This document shows, in pieces, positions 42,014 to 52,151 of a stretch of 64,000 nucleotides of DNA. The stretch spans positions 61,367,001-61,431,000 of the forward strand of contig CM071596.1 in the NCBI GenBank assembly GCA_036435485.1, written 5' to 3'. Below the pieces are notes generated by a model. That model worked only from the letters and a program-made list of their open reading frames with translations. It did not search any database and was not told the DNA's origin. A program made the position numbers and the translations under genes. Source of the stretch: Saposhnikovia divaricata. Its lineage: Eukaryota; Streptophyta; Magnoliopsida; Apiales; Apiaceae. Positions within the stretch are counted from its first letter, which is position 1. Every line of letters begins with the position of its first letter.

Positions 42014-44340
42014 GTGAAAAGACAGGCTGAAGCAAGGGTCTTTCAAAGACAAAAGAAACAGAGAATTACTTCACCTCTGAAAGGATCTAACCCACAAGAA
42101 CCTGAACTTCAAAGGAGTTCAGCAGCTACTGAAGATCCAGTCACACAAGAACCACCCACTCAAAAGGTGGGTGCAGACATTTCTGAAGGAATAGTCACAC
42201 AAGAACCACTTTCTCAAAGGGAAGGTGAAGACAAGAACATTCCTGCCCCACAAGAACCATCTTCTCAAAGTGAAGATGCAGGCAAAATCACATCAGCACA
42301 GAAGTTTCCTGACAATACTGAATGGATTTCTGAAATTGAATTTGACTTAGCTCAAAGTCTGGCAGATAAAGCTGATCATGATTTGCACATTACTGAATGT
42401 GATGAACTTCTCAAGGACACTGCATTTGAGGGAAGCACACAAGAACCTTTAACTCAAAGTGTTGAAGCAGCTTCACAACCTCAGACTCCACAAGAACCAT
42501 TGGTAGCAAATACTGATGCAAGTTATTCTACAGTTGCAGATGTCAATCCTGATGTAAATATTTCTGATCCAAATATTCCACTGCTCATTGAACCAATTTC
42601 TTCAAGACCAATGGAATCTGTTACTACTTCATCAGGTAACACTTCTATCTCTACTTCTTTTACTACGGATAGCATGATTACAGATAGACCTGAGATAAGG
42701 GATACCTCTATTTGTATGACTTCAGTCCATTCCTCTCAGCCACCTCTTATTTCTTTGCATTCGTTGAGCCAGAACCTTTCTTGTGAGAAAGAGAGTGAAC
42801 AATTAGAGAAAAAGAAGAGTGAAGAGAGGCAGTCTCCTGAACTGGCAAAAGGAGAGGAAGAATAGTGTGAGAAGTTTCAAACTTCTAGTGAGGTAGCAGT
42901 TACTATTGAAAGTAACTTAGGTGATGTTGTGAGAAGTGATGAGATCATTTTAGAAAAATAGAGAGATATAGGAATTGTTTCTAATCTGAATGCAGGATTT
43001 CAGGATATAACAGTACCATCAGTTGTTGATTTAAAATTGAAAGGAGTTATGAATCCTGAAGACAATGTGGATGATAGAATTCCTGAGGCTAATGATAGCT
43101 CAGATGATGATGATGATGATGATGATGCTGATAATGATCCTGAAGCAGCTCAGCTGAATGCTGTCATGAAAGCAAGTCTAGGATCTACTTATGGATCATC
43201 CAGCAAGTTTATGGAGTCTGTGGGTAAATCTACAGCTGCTCAAGTTGAGATCATAGGAGATTATAGCCATCTTATTCCTGAACATATTCAAGCTCTAAGG
43301 AGATCTGAATGGTATACTGAGTGGAATTAGCCTACTGCTGATATAAATTTCAATAATGCTCTTTTTCACTCCAGTCATATAGCTACTAAGATTTCTGATC
43401 CTAATCTCAAAGTTCATCTGAAGACTACTACTATTCTGGAAAAAGGTTTGAAAGATGAAATTAACTCTGTCAAGACTGATAATGAAAAGTTTCATGCTCG
43501 GCTTGTTAAGGATTCTTCTGAGATTGCTATTGTAAATAGCTTCAACATTTAAGCACTGCCTTCACCACAAGGATGGATGCCTTGGAAGATAAGGTTGTTA
43601 CTTTGTCCTCAAGGATGACTAATATTGAAGATTCTCTCCAATTGATCTTATCCCTGTTAATTGATCCTACTGATGATGCTTCTGATGTCAAAAAGGGGGA
43701 GAAGGTAGTCAAAACAAAATGCACACCTAATCCAGTTGTAAGAAAGGATGATGATACTTCTGGAAATGATGGTGGTGCTCAGCCAGGAACCTCTGATGCT
43801 GCTTTGGTAACAAGGAGAAGTTTGTCTCAAACTCAAACCAAGCAGTCAACTCATGTTTCTAAATCTGGGAAGAGAACAGTAAGGACTATAGTGCAATCTC
43901 AAGTTTTGACAGAAGAACAATCTCAACTACCTGGTCAAAATCAATCACTTTCAACAATTCCTAAAGAAGATGAGGATTTGTTTATTACTGAGATAGAAGA
44001 TGCTCCACATCTCTTTAAGAAGATTACTTCCAAGTCAAGTGAGAGTGAAATTGTATATCACAATGATATTAAAGTTCAACAACATCATGCTAGGGGAGGC
44101 ACTGGCTTTGATCTTTGCAAAGAATTCTGATATGAGTACTCAAGAGATCTTAAAAGAACAAAAAAAGATTCTTGAGAAAATTGCTAAACAGAAAGAAGCT
44201 CCTGGTGCAAATAGAGGGAGAGGCAAAGGAGGAAGAAGCAGAGGCAGAGGAAGAAAACTTGTTCAGACAAGGACAAGACAGACAAGGTCTAGTGGAATCA
44301 TAATTGAGGAGATAACTGAAGATCCTCAGAAAATTTAAAA
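42014..44340 (+). pseudogene. D1 additional ORF, repetitive QEP-rich middle region
   Basis: Low-complexity, probably disordered sequence with repeats of the TQEPPTQ / TQEPLSQ / PQEPSSQ type (42090-42290 and 42430-42510), then Ser/Thr-rich and acidic D-runs (43100-43140). A helical stretch follows (MDALEDKVVTLSSRMTNIED, about 43573-43650) and an Arg/Gly-rich RGRGKGGRSRGRGRK patch at about 44214-44254, likely nucleic-acid binding. Stops at 42863, 42959 and 43328 are CAG codons in D2 changed to TAG; other frameshifts lie near 43545 and 44128. Confidence 0.65.
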
Positions 44341-45723
44341 GGAAGAAAACTCCACTACTTCTTGAAATGGCTCCAGACAACATATTTAATGAAACTGAAG
44401 ATATTGTCAATGTATCTGAAGAAGTTGAAGAAGAAAATCTACTGAGATCTAGGAAGAGTAAAGCTACTGTGAGAGCACAGAATGTTGCTGCTGGAACTAC
44501 TCAACCTGCAATTCCTGATTCTGATGAAGCTGAAATCTTGAAAGATCTTGAAGTGATGATTCTTGTTGTTGTAATTGAATCTCATAATCTGGAAGTTGAT
44601 GAGATGAACTTGAAGATTGATCAAGAAAGATTCAGAAGAAGCAAAGGTTATCAGGGAAAAAGGAAGAACTGTTGCTGACAGGGAAAGTGAAAGGTATTTG
44701 AGAAATGTTTTCAGTTCTGACAAAAAGTTGTGGTATGATATCACAAAGCAAGCTAAGGAGGAAGAAACTAATGACTCTCATTCCAAAATGAAGGGAAGCA
44801 AGTGGCAGAAGATTGATAACATAAATTACACTAGACCAGCTATTTTTCAATCTGGTGGTGTGATAACTGAACCTCCACAAGTTGCTAAAGAAAAATTTCT
44901 TATTCCTCCACTGAGTGTTGCAGATAAAGTTTCTAGGTCTGACAAACTTTTACCAAGATGGACTAAAATGCAATCTGAGTTGAAAGGACTAGAACCTAAC
45001 ACAAGAGGAGGTATTGGTTCTAGAGAATCAAAATTTTTGTTTACAGCTCAAACAGATCAGCATATTCTAGTGAAAAGAATTGGTGATGAACTAACAGTTG
45101 ATGATCTTTGGGAACTTGAAGCTGTTGCAATTGTTGCTTGCAATGTTGATTCTAAGAAGGTAGAAAAGTTGTTGTATTTCATGATAGACAAGAGTGTCAA
45201 GAAGCTGACTATTCAGGAGGTGTTGTGCAAATCAACAAAAGAGCTGAAATATGTTCTTTATCTGCTCAAGAATAAAAGAATTCATGATAAGGAAGCCAAT
45301 GTTTACAATAAATGGTGTACCATGATTCTCAGAACTATCATATGTAGACATTTAGATGGAGGATCAAGGTATGATGGTAATTATACTCCCATGTACTTGA
45401 ATACAGTAGGACAAGAAGTTGAAATGCAAAGGGGTTCAGCTGTTAAAGAAGTGATATTTTATCCAGAACAATTATCTCTGAATCCTGGTGGGAAAGAACT
45501 TGCATATCTACTGTTGGGAGATTTAGATTTACCAAGAAGCTCAATTCAAAATCTCAGGGCAGGTATTTATCAGATTAATGAGGAAGATGAAGAACTCAGG
45601 AATCTGAAGAAAAGACTGATTCAAATTCTTGAAAGTAAAGAAGAAGAATTGCTATCAAGTTTCTTGCAGATGAGTAATTTCTTTGTGAGAATTTCTGAGA
45701 CTAAGCTTGAGGATTTCTTATAA
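44341..45723 (+). pseudogene. D1 additional ORF, C-terminal globular region
   Basis: After frame changes near 44365 and 44640 an uninterrupted 350-codon stretch (about 44660-45723) contains SERYLRNVFSSDKKLWYDIT, LPRWTKMQSELKGLEP, TAQTDQHILVKRIGDELTVDDLWELE, LYFMIDKSVKKLTIQEVL, YNKWCTMILRTIICRHLDGG and a Leu/Glu-rich coiled-coil tail. It ends at the TAA at 45721, about 70 bp before the polypurine tract, as expected for the last gene of the element. Function unknown; no membrane segment. Confidence 0.65.
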
Positions 45724-45790
45724 TATTTTGTTTTGAGTTTTTGACATTATTGATTCAAAGAATTTGTGCTTTATTTCACAAAGTACAAAT

Positions 45791-45799
45791 TGGGGGAGA
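45791..45799 (+). promoter_or_regulatory. D1 polypurine tract
   Basis: TGGGGGAGA immediately upstream of the 3' LTR start; primes plus-strand DNA synthesis in LTR elements. Confidence 0.85.
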
Positions 45800-45800
45800 T

Positions 45801-46303
45801 TGTTAGATATTGATTCAAGTGATGTTAGGATCTGGACTACTGATCAGATACTGATGCTGACGTCATCAGTAATGCAACGTCAGTATTAGGGTGTTATCAG
45901 GATTATGAGCTGATCAGGATTACATGAAGATTTTCATCGGTCCAGAGATCAAGGAAGATTCATATGTCGGTTCCTAAATTATAGGAAGGCAGCTATCATG
46001 CAGTATATGCATTCAGAGTTGTATGTAATTGATTTAGAATATCTTGTAATTGATAGTGCAGCTGTGTACGTTATATAAACAAAGTTTAGTTTTTACATGA
46101 TTGTAATCGCTTACACGAGTTATCTTGTAACCTAGCAGCTCTCAAGAACATAAGGATTTCTTGAGAGAGTTTGTAACAGTTTTATATCAGAGTTAATAAA
46201 GCTGTTATTTATTCATACTTGTGTTATCATTTTTGTTTAAGTCAAAAATCTTATACAATTGTATTCAACCCCCCCTTCTACAATTGTTAATTACTGGGCA
46301 ACA
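45801..46303 (+). repeat. D1 3' LTR
   Basis: From TGTTAGATATTG to ACTGGGCAACA, followed by the target duplication CATGT. It differs from the 5' LTR mainly by transitions, and the 3' copy is usually the C or G form. Confidence 0.92.
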
Positions 46304-47270
46304 CATGTGCATGATCATGTTTTGAGATGAATTGAAGGGACATGAATCTTTGCCTTGGGTCACATTTAAATAAGTATGTGATCAAGGGGACAAGTGCGAT
46401 GGGAGATCATGCTCTCCCTCGAATCAAAATTAAAGGTCACTTGTAGCCAACAACAAAATTCTTGCAGAAGACTGTGATGAACCATGAGATATACTCGCTT
46501 TGTTTAGTTATTTGAATATTGATTCATTTATGTGCACAGGGAAACCAGTCACTGGTTATGTTAGAATGTGCTCTGTAATGTCCCAAACGCTGGGATTTTT
46601 CGGGTATCTTGGGTTATCTGTTTTGTTGCTGAAAATTTCGTAATCAAGGTCTTGAGCCTAAAGTCAAGGCTCGCGTCTGTTCAGGTCAAGGCCTTTAGCT
46701 TGCTGCTCAAGCCCTTGAGCCTGACATAGACTCTACAATCTGTTTTGGACCTATTTTTTTGGGGTTTTCTGTAACCGCCTATAGAGTACTATATATACTC
46801 TCTAGGTCATAACCTAGATCAGAATCTGTAATCTGAATCGGTAATATAGATCTAAATCTGTATCTGTATGCTGTAATCTTATGCTCAATATCAATAAAAC
46901 TTTTCTTTCTCTTCTGCTTATCTGTGTTCTTTTTTTACATTTATCTGTGTTCTTTCTTTACATTTATTATAATATTTCTAGCTTCTGTTATGACAAGTTA
47001 TGTATTTTTTCTATGGATATGAGTGCTTAAAAGTATATATCAGAACTTACAGGCAGTCAACCTCCTTTGTATCATTTTTTACCTTCTACATTGTTTTAGT
47101 ACATCAAGTATATTTTGATCTCCAGTTTTCTTGGAGAAGCAAATATTATCTTCACAAAAATAATCCATATTTTAGTTAATGAATTCACTAACTCTATTAC
47201 ATGCATGTATGAATTTTTTTTATTTGCGATTTTGCTACTCCAATAATGCTAATCATTTGTTTGCGTTTTC
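46304..47270. other. Intergenic DNA with a possible solo-LTR relic
   Basis: From 46559 (tgttagaatgtgctctg) the sequence contains a TATA-like ctatatatactc at about 46789 and AATAAAA at about 46891, then a 27-bp tandem duplication (ttatctgtgttctttttttaca) at 46918-46968. This resembles an LTR with promoter and polyadenylation signals, but no matching terminal pair or TSD is visible. No coding sequence. Confidence 0.35.
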
Positions 47271-47452
47271 ACAAGGCTATGGGGTACTGCAAGCACTGCT
47301 CTTTTTCCCAAGATTAATTGTACTGGTAAAAATGTTGTACAACATGAGTTACAAATTGCAAGTGCTCTACTGCCTACAGCCTACAGGTTTAGTTCCGTGT
47401 TGCTACTATTGCGCACTTTAACAAGCTCGAAACAAAGTTGATTAGATAAAAA
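47271..47452 (+). pseudogene. Exon-like fragment of an unidentified gene
   Basis: After the acceptor-like ttttcacaag, a frame reads LWGTASTALFPKINCTGKNV then VQHELQIASALLPTAYR, with an optional donor (cag-gttta at about 47385), or runs on to TGA at 47450. The composition is protein-like, unlike the surroundings. I do not recognise the family. Its neighbours at 48230-48772 may belong to the same gene. Confidence 0.35.
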
Positions 47453-48229
47453 TGCGTAGATAATACGGTGTTATGGATACAAGGGAAGCTTAAGATCCCG
47501 GATGTACTAGACTTGAGCTAAATCAATTTGTTTCCCTAGCTAGGCACTACATAACATGATCGGAAATTTTCTGATATCTCGTGACTTTGTGTCCTATAGC
47601 CCTATAAACATTTGAAGCTTGCCTCTGAAATTCTCCCATTTTACTTAGCCTTGCTATCACATTATTATTATTATTATTATTGAGAGTTTTTATCAATGCC
47701 GAAATTCATTACTATTAATTTGTTGAATATTTTGTGACAAATTGCCCCTATTTTTAAATAATTTATATACTTAATTACCTCATAGGAGCGACATTTTCTT
47801 TTTAAGATGGGCACGTTGGGTAAGAAGATGGCATTTTATCCTTGATAAGTCTTATGGATTACAATAAGCCTGCTCAATTAGACCCAACTATTCCCTTTCC
47901 ATCAGATTCAACCTACATCAAAGCTATAAGATTTTAATCTTTCCAGTGGGAGGGTAAGGAGTCATGTGTCATGCTTGTAAGACGAAAGTGGGAACTGTAT
48001 AGATAACAAAGTTATTGATTTACAACCAGTGCACAGTAAAACTTTATTAAAGCTATGCCCAGTTGACATATTTGGAGCATAATATTGCTGATTACAGAAG
48101 CCATAAAAGAGCATATGCACGTGCCTTTTCCGCTTAAGTGATCGCCTATTCTGTATATGTTGTGCATGACATAATTAAAGTTTTCCAGCTTCGAATGAAA
48201 GGGAGTTTTTCAGGTGTGGATAAGAAAAC
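47453..48229. other. Intron-like or intergenic DNA
   Basis: No frame of note. Contains an ATT microsatellite (attattattattatt near 47661). Confidence 0.35.
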
Positions 48230-48772
48230 ATACATGTTACACTTTCTATGCACCTGGCTTACTTTTTCGAAAAAATTCCAGTGTTGCTGGCTAAAGTTCA
48301 AACTTCAAGTCTGTGTGATATGCTAGTTGGTCTTCTTCGACAATTAATTCTATTGAACCAGCACCTTCTCAGACCAAGGATGTTACTACTACATAAGGGA
48401 GAATATCCTGAAGAGGTGCTACACTGTCTTTAGTCTTCTTTTAATTATTTGTAACTCTACTTATTAGGACCCTCCAGGCATTCAATGAAGCAATGAAAGA
48501 TACAGCTACTAACGTGTTGACTACATACCTTACACAAAAACTGTTGGCGATTAACTCCATTTCTTTTTAGTGCATCTACAGGATCTCGCCAAAACAAGAT
48601 ACGTGCATGCTCAGTGGCAGTTCCTGGAGAATTGCAAGCTTCCAAGCATTTCCAAACTACATATCTTCCCCAGAGCATGCATCCCTACAGGAGATCACAG
48701 TGCACGGCGGAAAGAACTCCCTCTTACAACAGAACATGCATTCAATTTTACAATCGTGTATACAATTCAACA
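48230..48772 (+). pseudogene. Three exon-like segments of an unidentified gene
   Basis: Segment 1 (about 48265-48416) reads EKIPVLLAKVQTSSLCDMLV, GLLRQLILLNQHLLRPRMLL and HKGEYPEE before a gtgct donor. Segment 2 (about 48468-48542) reads TLQAFNEAMKDTATNVLTTYLTQKL style sequence after ttattag. Segment 3 (48571-48772) lies between tttttag and the strong donor gtaagg and reads ISPKQDTCMLSGSSWRIASF, then HASLQEITVHGGKNSLLQQN. Each is open with splice-like borders and the same strand. The protein is not recognised; start and end exons are missing, so it is likely a gene fragment or a low-confidence gene. Confidence 0.4.
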
Positions 48773-49289
48773 TGTAAGGCTAGAGCATGTCTATGCGTCG
48801 CACAGGGTATAAAGCTAGTTTAAAGAAAATTTTTAACTCAAAAAAAAAAAGAAAAAAAAGTGACAATTGACGGTCTTCTAGAGAGCACGAAGTTGAGGAT
48901 AATTTAAAATCATAGCATATAACGATAACAAAAAACTGGAAGACATCCCGACAGTCGAGCAACTTTTTTTCCCCCTGAAATATAATCAAATCTCAATTTG
49001 CTTTAGAATGAGTAAATATATATACAGGCCGTTGACACTGAACCTATAAGCTTCCTCACCAATCAAATTTAAGCAATATCAAATCTGAATGACATTTCAA
49101 ACCCTACTTTCACAAAGTTTAACAAGTTGAAAAGAGTCATCTTCTACGAGTTAAATTTTGTACTCATAGAGTATTTTGTTAAAAGTGACACTAGTTTGTC
49201 TCATCTTGACCCATCTGACTAGAAGGTTTAAATTGCTTCAAGACCGACTGATACAATGTAGGTCTATAGTCTATTGTTAGTTGTAATAG
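48773..49289. other. Intergenic or intronic DNA
   Basis: AT-rich with no recognisable gene; short frames on both strands show no motif. Confidence 0.35.
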
Positions 49290-49400
49290 CATATTGGAAG
49301 CCAGCCTGCATAAGAGTGTCCTTCCATCCCAAATTGAGGCACCCCTACTGCTGCAAAAATGCTTGAGATTGGTACTCCTGTCACAATTTGCGAAAATGAT
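49290..49400 (-). pseudogene. Exon-like fragment, copy 1 (minus strand)
   Basis: On the minus strand, after the acceptor tgtgacag, the frame reads GVPISSIFAAVGVPQFGMEG then HSYAGWLPICYYN and a stop. A second, clearly homologous copy lies at 49660-49770. The family is unknown to me. Confidence 0.45.
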
Positions 49401-49659
49401 ATTTTTCAAGTCAATTTGCAAAACTAACATGTATATAGTACTCACTAACAGCAGCCACAAGCCAGGTTAGCTGCTAAATGGTCCTATATTTTTTGGATCA
49501 ATGTAAGATAAATAGATCACTCTCAAATACAATTTCACATACATAATATAAGTGAAGTTTAGTAAATGTTCTTCTAATTAGGTGTAAGAAGCTTGATATA
49601 ATATGTATTGGAGCAATGAAGATGCCAAAAAGGGTCTAGCGAGACAATCACAAAGCTTT

Positions 49660-49770
49660 AAAACCTGGTTGCATATTGGAAGCCAACTTGCATAAGAACG
49701 TCCTTTTATCCCAAATTTAGGCACCCCTAGTGCTGCAAATATGCTCGATATCGATACTCCTGTAACAATT
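49660..49770 (-). pseudogene. Exon-like fragment, copy 2 (minus strand)
   Basis: On the minus strand, after ttgttacag, the frame reads GVSISSIFAALGVPKFGIKG then RSYASWLPICNQ, ending at a cag-gttttaaag donor. Similarity to copy 1 extends beyond the exon into both flanks (ttttcaag, aactaacatgta), so a segment of roughly 180 bp was duplicated about 380 bp apart. Confidence 0.45.
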
Positions 49771-49977
49771 TGTGAAAACAATATTTTTCAAGCCAATTCA
49801 GAAAACTAACATGTACATAATATATAGTACACAATGTTTAACCCCTTTTTTTTAATTTTTACAAGTGAAAAAGTTGATAATGTGGAATTGCTATACACAA
49901 AATTCGTGTCCTTATCTAGGTAATTAAGTTTAATCCACTGATCCGCACATTACCTCCATTATCACATAAGAGAAATT

Positions 49978-50349
49978 TGTTGGATTAATCTAAACTGATG
50001 GGCTTTATTTAGCTTAGGTTGATGGGCCTTACTGTTGGGTTTATTTAGACGTTTATTATATGTTTTGGTTACTTAGAAAATAAATCATTGTTATTAATTA
50101 TAATAGATAACAGTGAAGAATTAGTCAGGAGTGTAGTTGAGGAAAATTAGGAAAGGAGTGGAGCTGCTTGTGTAGTTGATTTAGTCTAAGCACGTTGCTT
50201 GTTTCTCTCCAATTTTAGGGCCACCACTCTGGGTGTGCAGTAGTATTTATACATGTATTTGTTTTCAGAGTTTAAATAAGAGAAAAAGATTTCCTTCACG
50301 TATACATACACTTATAGATATAGGTGTTTTTTAGTTTCTTTTTCCTTCA
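49978..50349 (+). repeat. TR-GAG 5' LTR
   Basis: From TGTTGGATTAATC to TTTTTCCTTCA. A TATA-like tatttatacatg lies near 50245. Confidence 0.92.
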
Positions 50350-50351
50350 CT

Positions 50352-50363
50352 TGGTATCAGAGC
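50352..50363 (+). promoter_or_regulatory. TR-GAG primer-binding site
   Basis: TGGTATCAGAGC, exact initiator tRNA-Met match, two bases after the LTR. Confidence 0.9.
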
Positions 50364-50440
50364 TCACACGATCTGGGCTTGTAAATTGATATCTTATACA
50401 TATACCTCCATATATATTAAGTATTTATCTCTCATATTCA

Positions 50441-51283
50441 ATGGCATCAAACAATTTCTCCATCTCTATTCCATTGTTCAAAGGTGACAACTATCATTCA
50501 TGGGCCATCAAAATGAAAGCATACATGAAGGCTCTTAGTTTATGGGACGTGATTGAAAGTGACACTGAGGTTACTCCTCTTCCAGGAAATCCAACACCTG
50601 CCCAAATCAAGAAACATGAAGAAGAAATGGCACGAAAGCCAAAGGCACTTTCATGTATCCATTCAGCGGTGTCTGAAGAAATTTTCACAACAATTATGGG
50701 TTGTGAGTCTCCTAAAGAAGCATGGGAAAAAATCAAAGAGGAGTTCGAAGGCAACCAACAAACAAAACTTATGAAAATTCTCAACCTCAAAAGGGAGTTT
50801 GAGATGATGGGGATGAAAAGTAACGAAGGTGTCAAAGAATATGGGAGTAAGTTGATGTCTATTGTCAATCAAATCAAACTGCTTGGTGGAGATTTCTCAA
50901 GTCAAAGAGTTGTGGACAAACTTTTAGTGACTCTTCCCGAGAGGTATGAAACTAAAATTTCCTCACTTGAAGATACTAAAGATCTCTCGACATTAACTGT
51001 TTCAGAATTGATCAATTCACTTCACGCCGTGGATCAAAGGAGGATCATGAGAAAGGAAGAAAATGGAGGGAAAATTGAGGGACTCCTATTAGCTAAAGCT
51101 TCATCCTCAAAAGGCAAAGTTCAATGCAACCATTGTCATAAGATGGGTCATGAAGAAAAGGACTGCTGGCACAAAGGGAAGTCACAATGTTTCCGCTGCA
51201 AAAGATATGGGCATCTAGCAAAGAATTGTAGAACCCAAATGGATGAAGAAAACATGATGGTCGAGGGAGAACCTCTCCTTTAG
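50441..51283 (+). CDS. gag: Intact Copia Gag with two zinc knuckles
   Basis: A 280-codon frame without defects. DUF4219-like N-terminus (IPLFKGDNYHSWAIKMKAYM), then the UBN2/capsid domain (IHSAVSEEIFTTIMGCESPK, EAWEKIKEEFEG, LNLKREFEMMGM) and two C-x2-C-x4-H-x4-C knuckles, CNHCHKMGHEEKDC and CFRCKRYGHLAKNC, near the C-terminus. It ends GEPLL at the TAG at 51281. Gag forms the virus-like particle and packages RNA. The intact frame despite the lack of pol suggests that the element needs its own Gag in cis. Unlike the D1/D2 Gag, so it belongs to another Copia lineage. Confidence 0.93.
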   Translation: MASNNFSISIPLFKGDNYHSWAIKMKAYMKALSLWDVIESDTEVTPLPGNPTPAQIKKHEEEMARKPKALSCIHSAVSEEIFTTIMGCESPKEAWEKIKEEFEGNQQTKLMKILNLKREFEMMGMKSNEGVKEYGSKLMSIVNQIKLLGGDFSSQRVVDKLLVTLPERYETKISSLEDTKDLSTLTVSELINSLHAVDQRRIMRKEENGGKIEGLLLAKASSSKGKVQCNHCHKMGHEEKDCWHKGKSQCFRCKRYGHLAKNCRTQMDEENMMVEGEPLL

Positions 51284-51499
51284 AATTTTAGGTGATATTG
51301 TGCACCTTGGAGAGAAGTGCTCCAAAATTGTGTTTTTGATGAGAAGTGCATCAACAAATAAAATTGTGTTTTTGATGAGAAGTGCATCAACAAATAAAAT
51401 AATGTGTAAGTTGGTGAGAAGTGCATCAACATGGAGGTGGTGAGAAGTGCATCACATATGAAGAGAAGTGCTTCATAAAGTTTAGATTAAGGGAGTGAA
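51284..51499 (+). repeat. gagaagtgcatca repeats and polypurine tract of TR-GAG
   Basis: The word gagaagtgc(a/t)(t/c)ca recurs six or seven times between 51310 and 51475, including a 36-bp tandem copy (tgagaagtgcatcaacaaataaaattgtgtttttga). The polypurine tract aagggagtgaa (51489-51499) abuts the 3' LTR. Confidence 0.8.
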
Positions 51500-51871
51500 T
51501 GTTGGATTAATCTAAACTGATGGGCTTTATTTAGCTTAGGTTGATGGGCCTTACTGTTGGGTTTATTTAGACGTTTATTATATGTTTTGGTTACTTAGAA
51601 AATAAATCATTGTTATTAATTATAATAGATAACAGTGAAGAATTAGTCAGGAGTGTAGTTGAGGAAAATTAGGAAAGGAGTGGAGCTGCTTGTGTAGTTG
51701 ATTTAGTCTAAGCACGTTGCTTGTTTCTCTCAAATTTTAGGGCCACCACTCTGGGTGTGCAGTAGTATTTATACATGTATTTGTTTTCAGAGTTTAAATA
51801 AGAGAAAAAGATTTCCTTCACGTATACATACACTTATAGATATAGGTGTTTTTTAGTTTCTTTTTCCTTCA
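51500..51871 (+). repeat. TR-GAG 3' LTR
   Basis: Same boundaries as the 5' LTR with one substitution noted; followed by the AAATT target copy. Confidence 0.92.
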
Positions 51872-52151
51872 AAATTTGAGACATAAATAAAACATGTGGA
51901 AAAGTATGAGATGGTGAGTTTGTCACGTTAACAATAACATAATGAAATTTGATAGTCAAAAGAGACATGAGCAGCCGAGCAGGTGTAAAACTTGCGCTTT
52001 TTTATATGTTATAGGATTTGAGCAAGACCCTGTTCAGATTGTTAGTGCATTGTTGGCACTTTACCTTAACTATCAATGTTTAAGGTCATTGCAGAGTCAT
52101 TAGGCAACGAACTTCGTGCAGAATGAGTGCAATGGGCAGTGGTATCGATAA

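Larger units (their letters stand above)
29161..46303 (+). mobile_element. 17.1-kb Copia (SIRE/Maximus-like) retrotransposon D1
   Basis: The LTRs are 502 and 503 bp, and the 5-bp target duplication CATGT flanks both (29156-29160 and 46304-46308). Order: LTR, tRNA-iMet primer site, gag, protease-integrase-RT-RNase H (Copia order), antisense ORF, long additional ORF region, polypurine tract, LTR. Gag is split by a 3.8-kb insertion (30161-33981), so the element itself is 13.3 kb. The large size and coding sequence beyond pol fit the SIRE/Maximus lineage. Several stops and frameshifts show that it is dead. The two LTRs differ at about ten sites in the first 100 bp, mostly transitions, so the insertion is not recent. 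Confidence 0.93.
49978..51871 (+). mobile_element. LTR-gag-LTR (TR-GAG type) non-autonomous Copia element
   Basis: Complete element of 1894 bp: LTRs 49978-50349 and 51500-51871 (372 bp each), TSD AAATT on both sides (49973-49977 and 51872-51876), primer site TGGTATCAGAGC at 50352-50363, one intact gag ORF and polypurine tract aagggagtg. There is no protease, integrase or RT. I saw one difference between the LTRs (tctcCaatttt versus tctcAaatttt), so it inserted recently. It must borrow pol functions from a relative. Confidence 0.93.

Noticed and set aside
40435..45723. Envelope-like protein for the D1 additional ORF
   Set aside because: No signal peptide, membrane segments or coiled-coil/furin arrangement; basic and RGG-rich parts point to an intracellular protein.
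46559..46975. Solo LTR
   Set aside because: TATA-like and AATAAA-like words are suggestive, but no paired TG...CA ends with a TSD could be found; kept only as a note in the intergenic entry.
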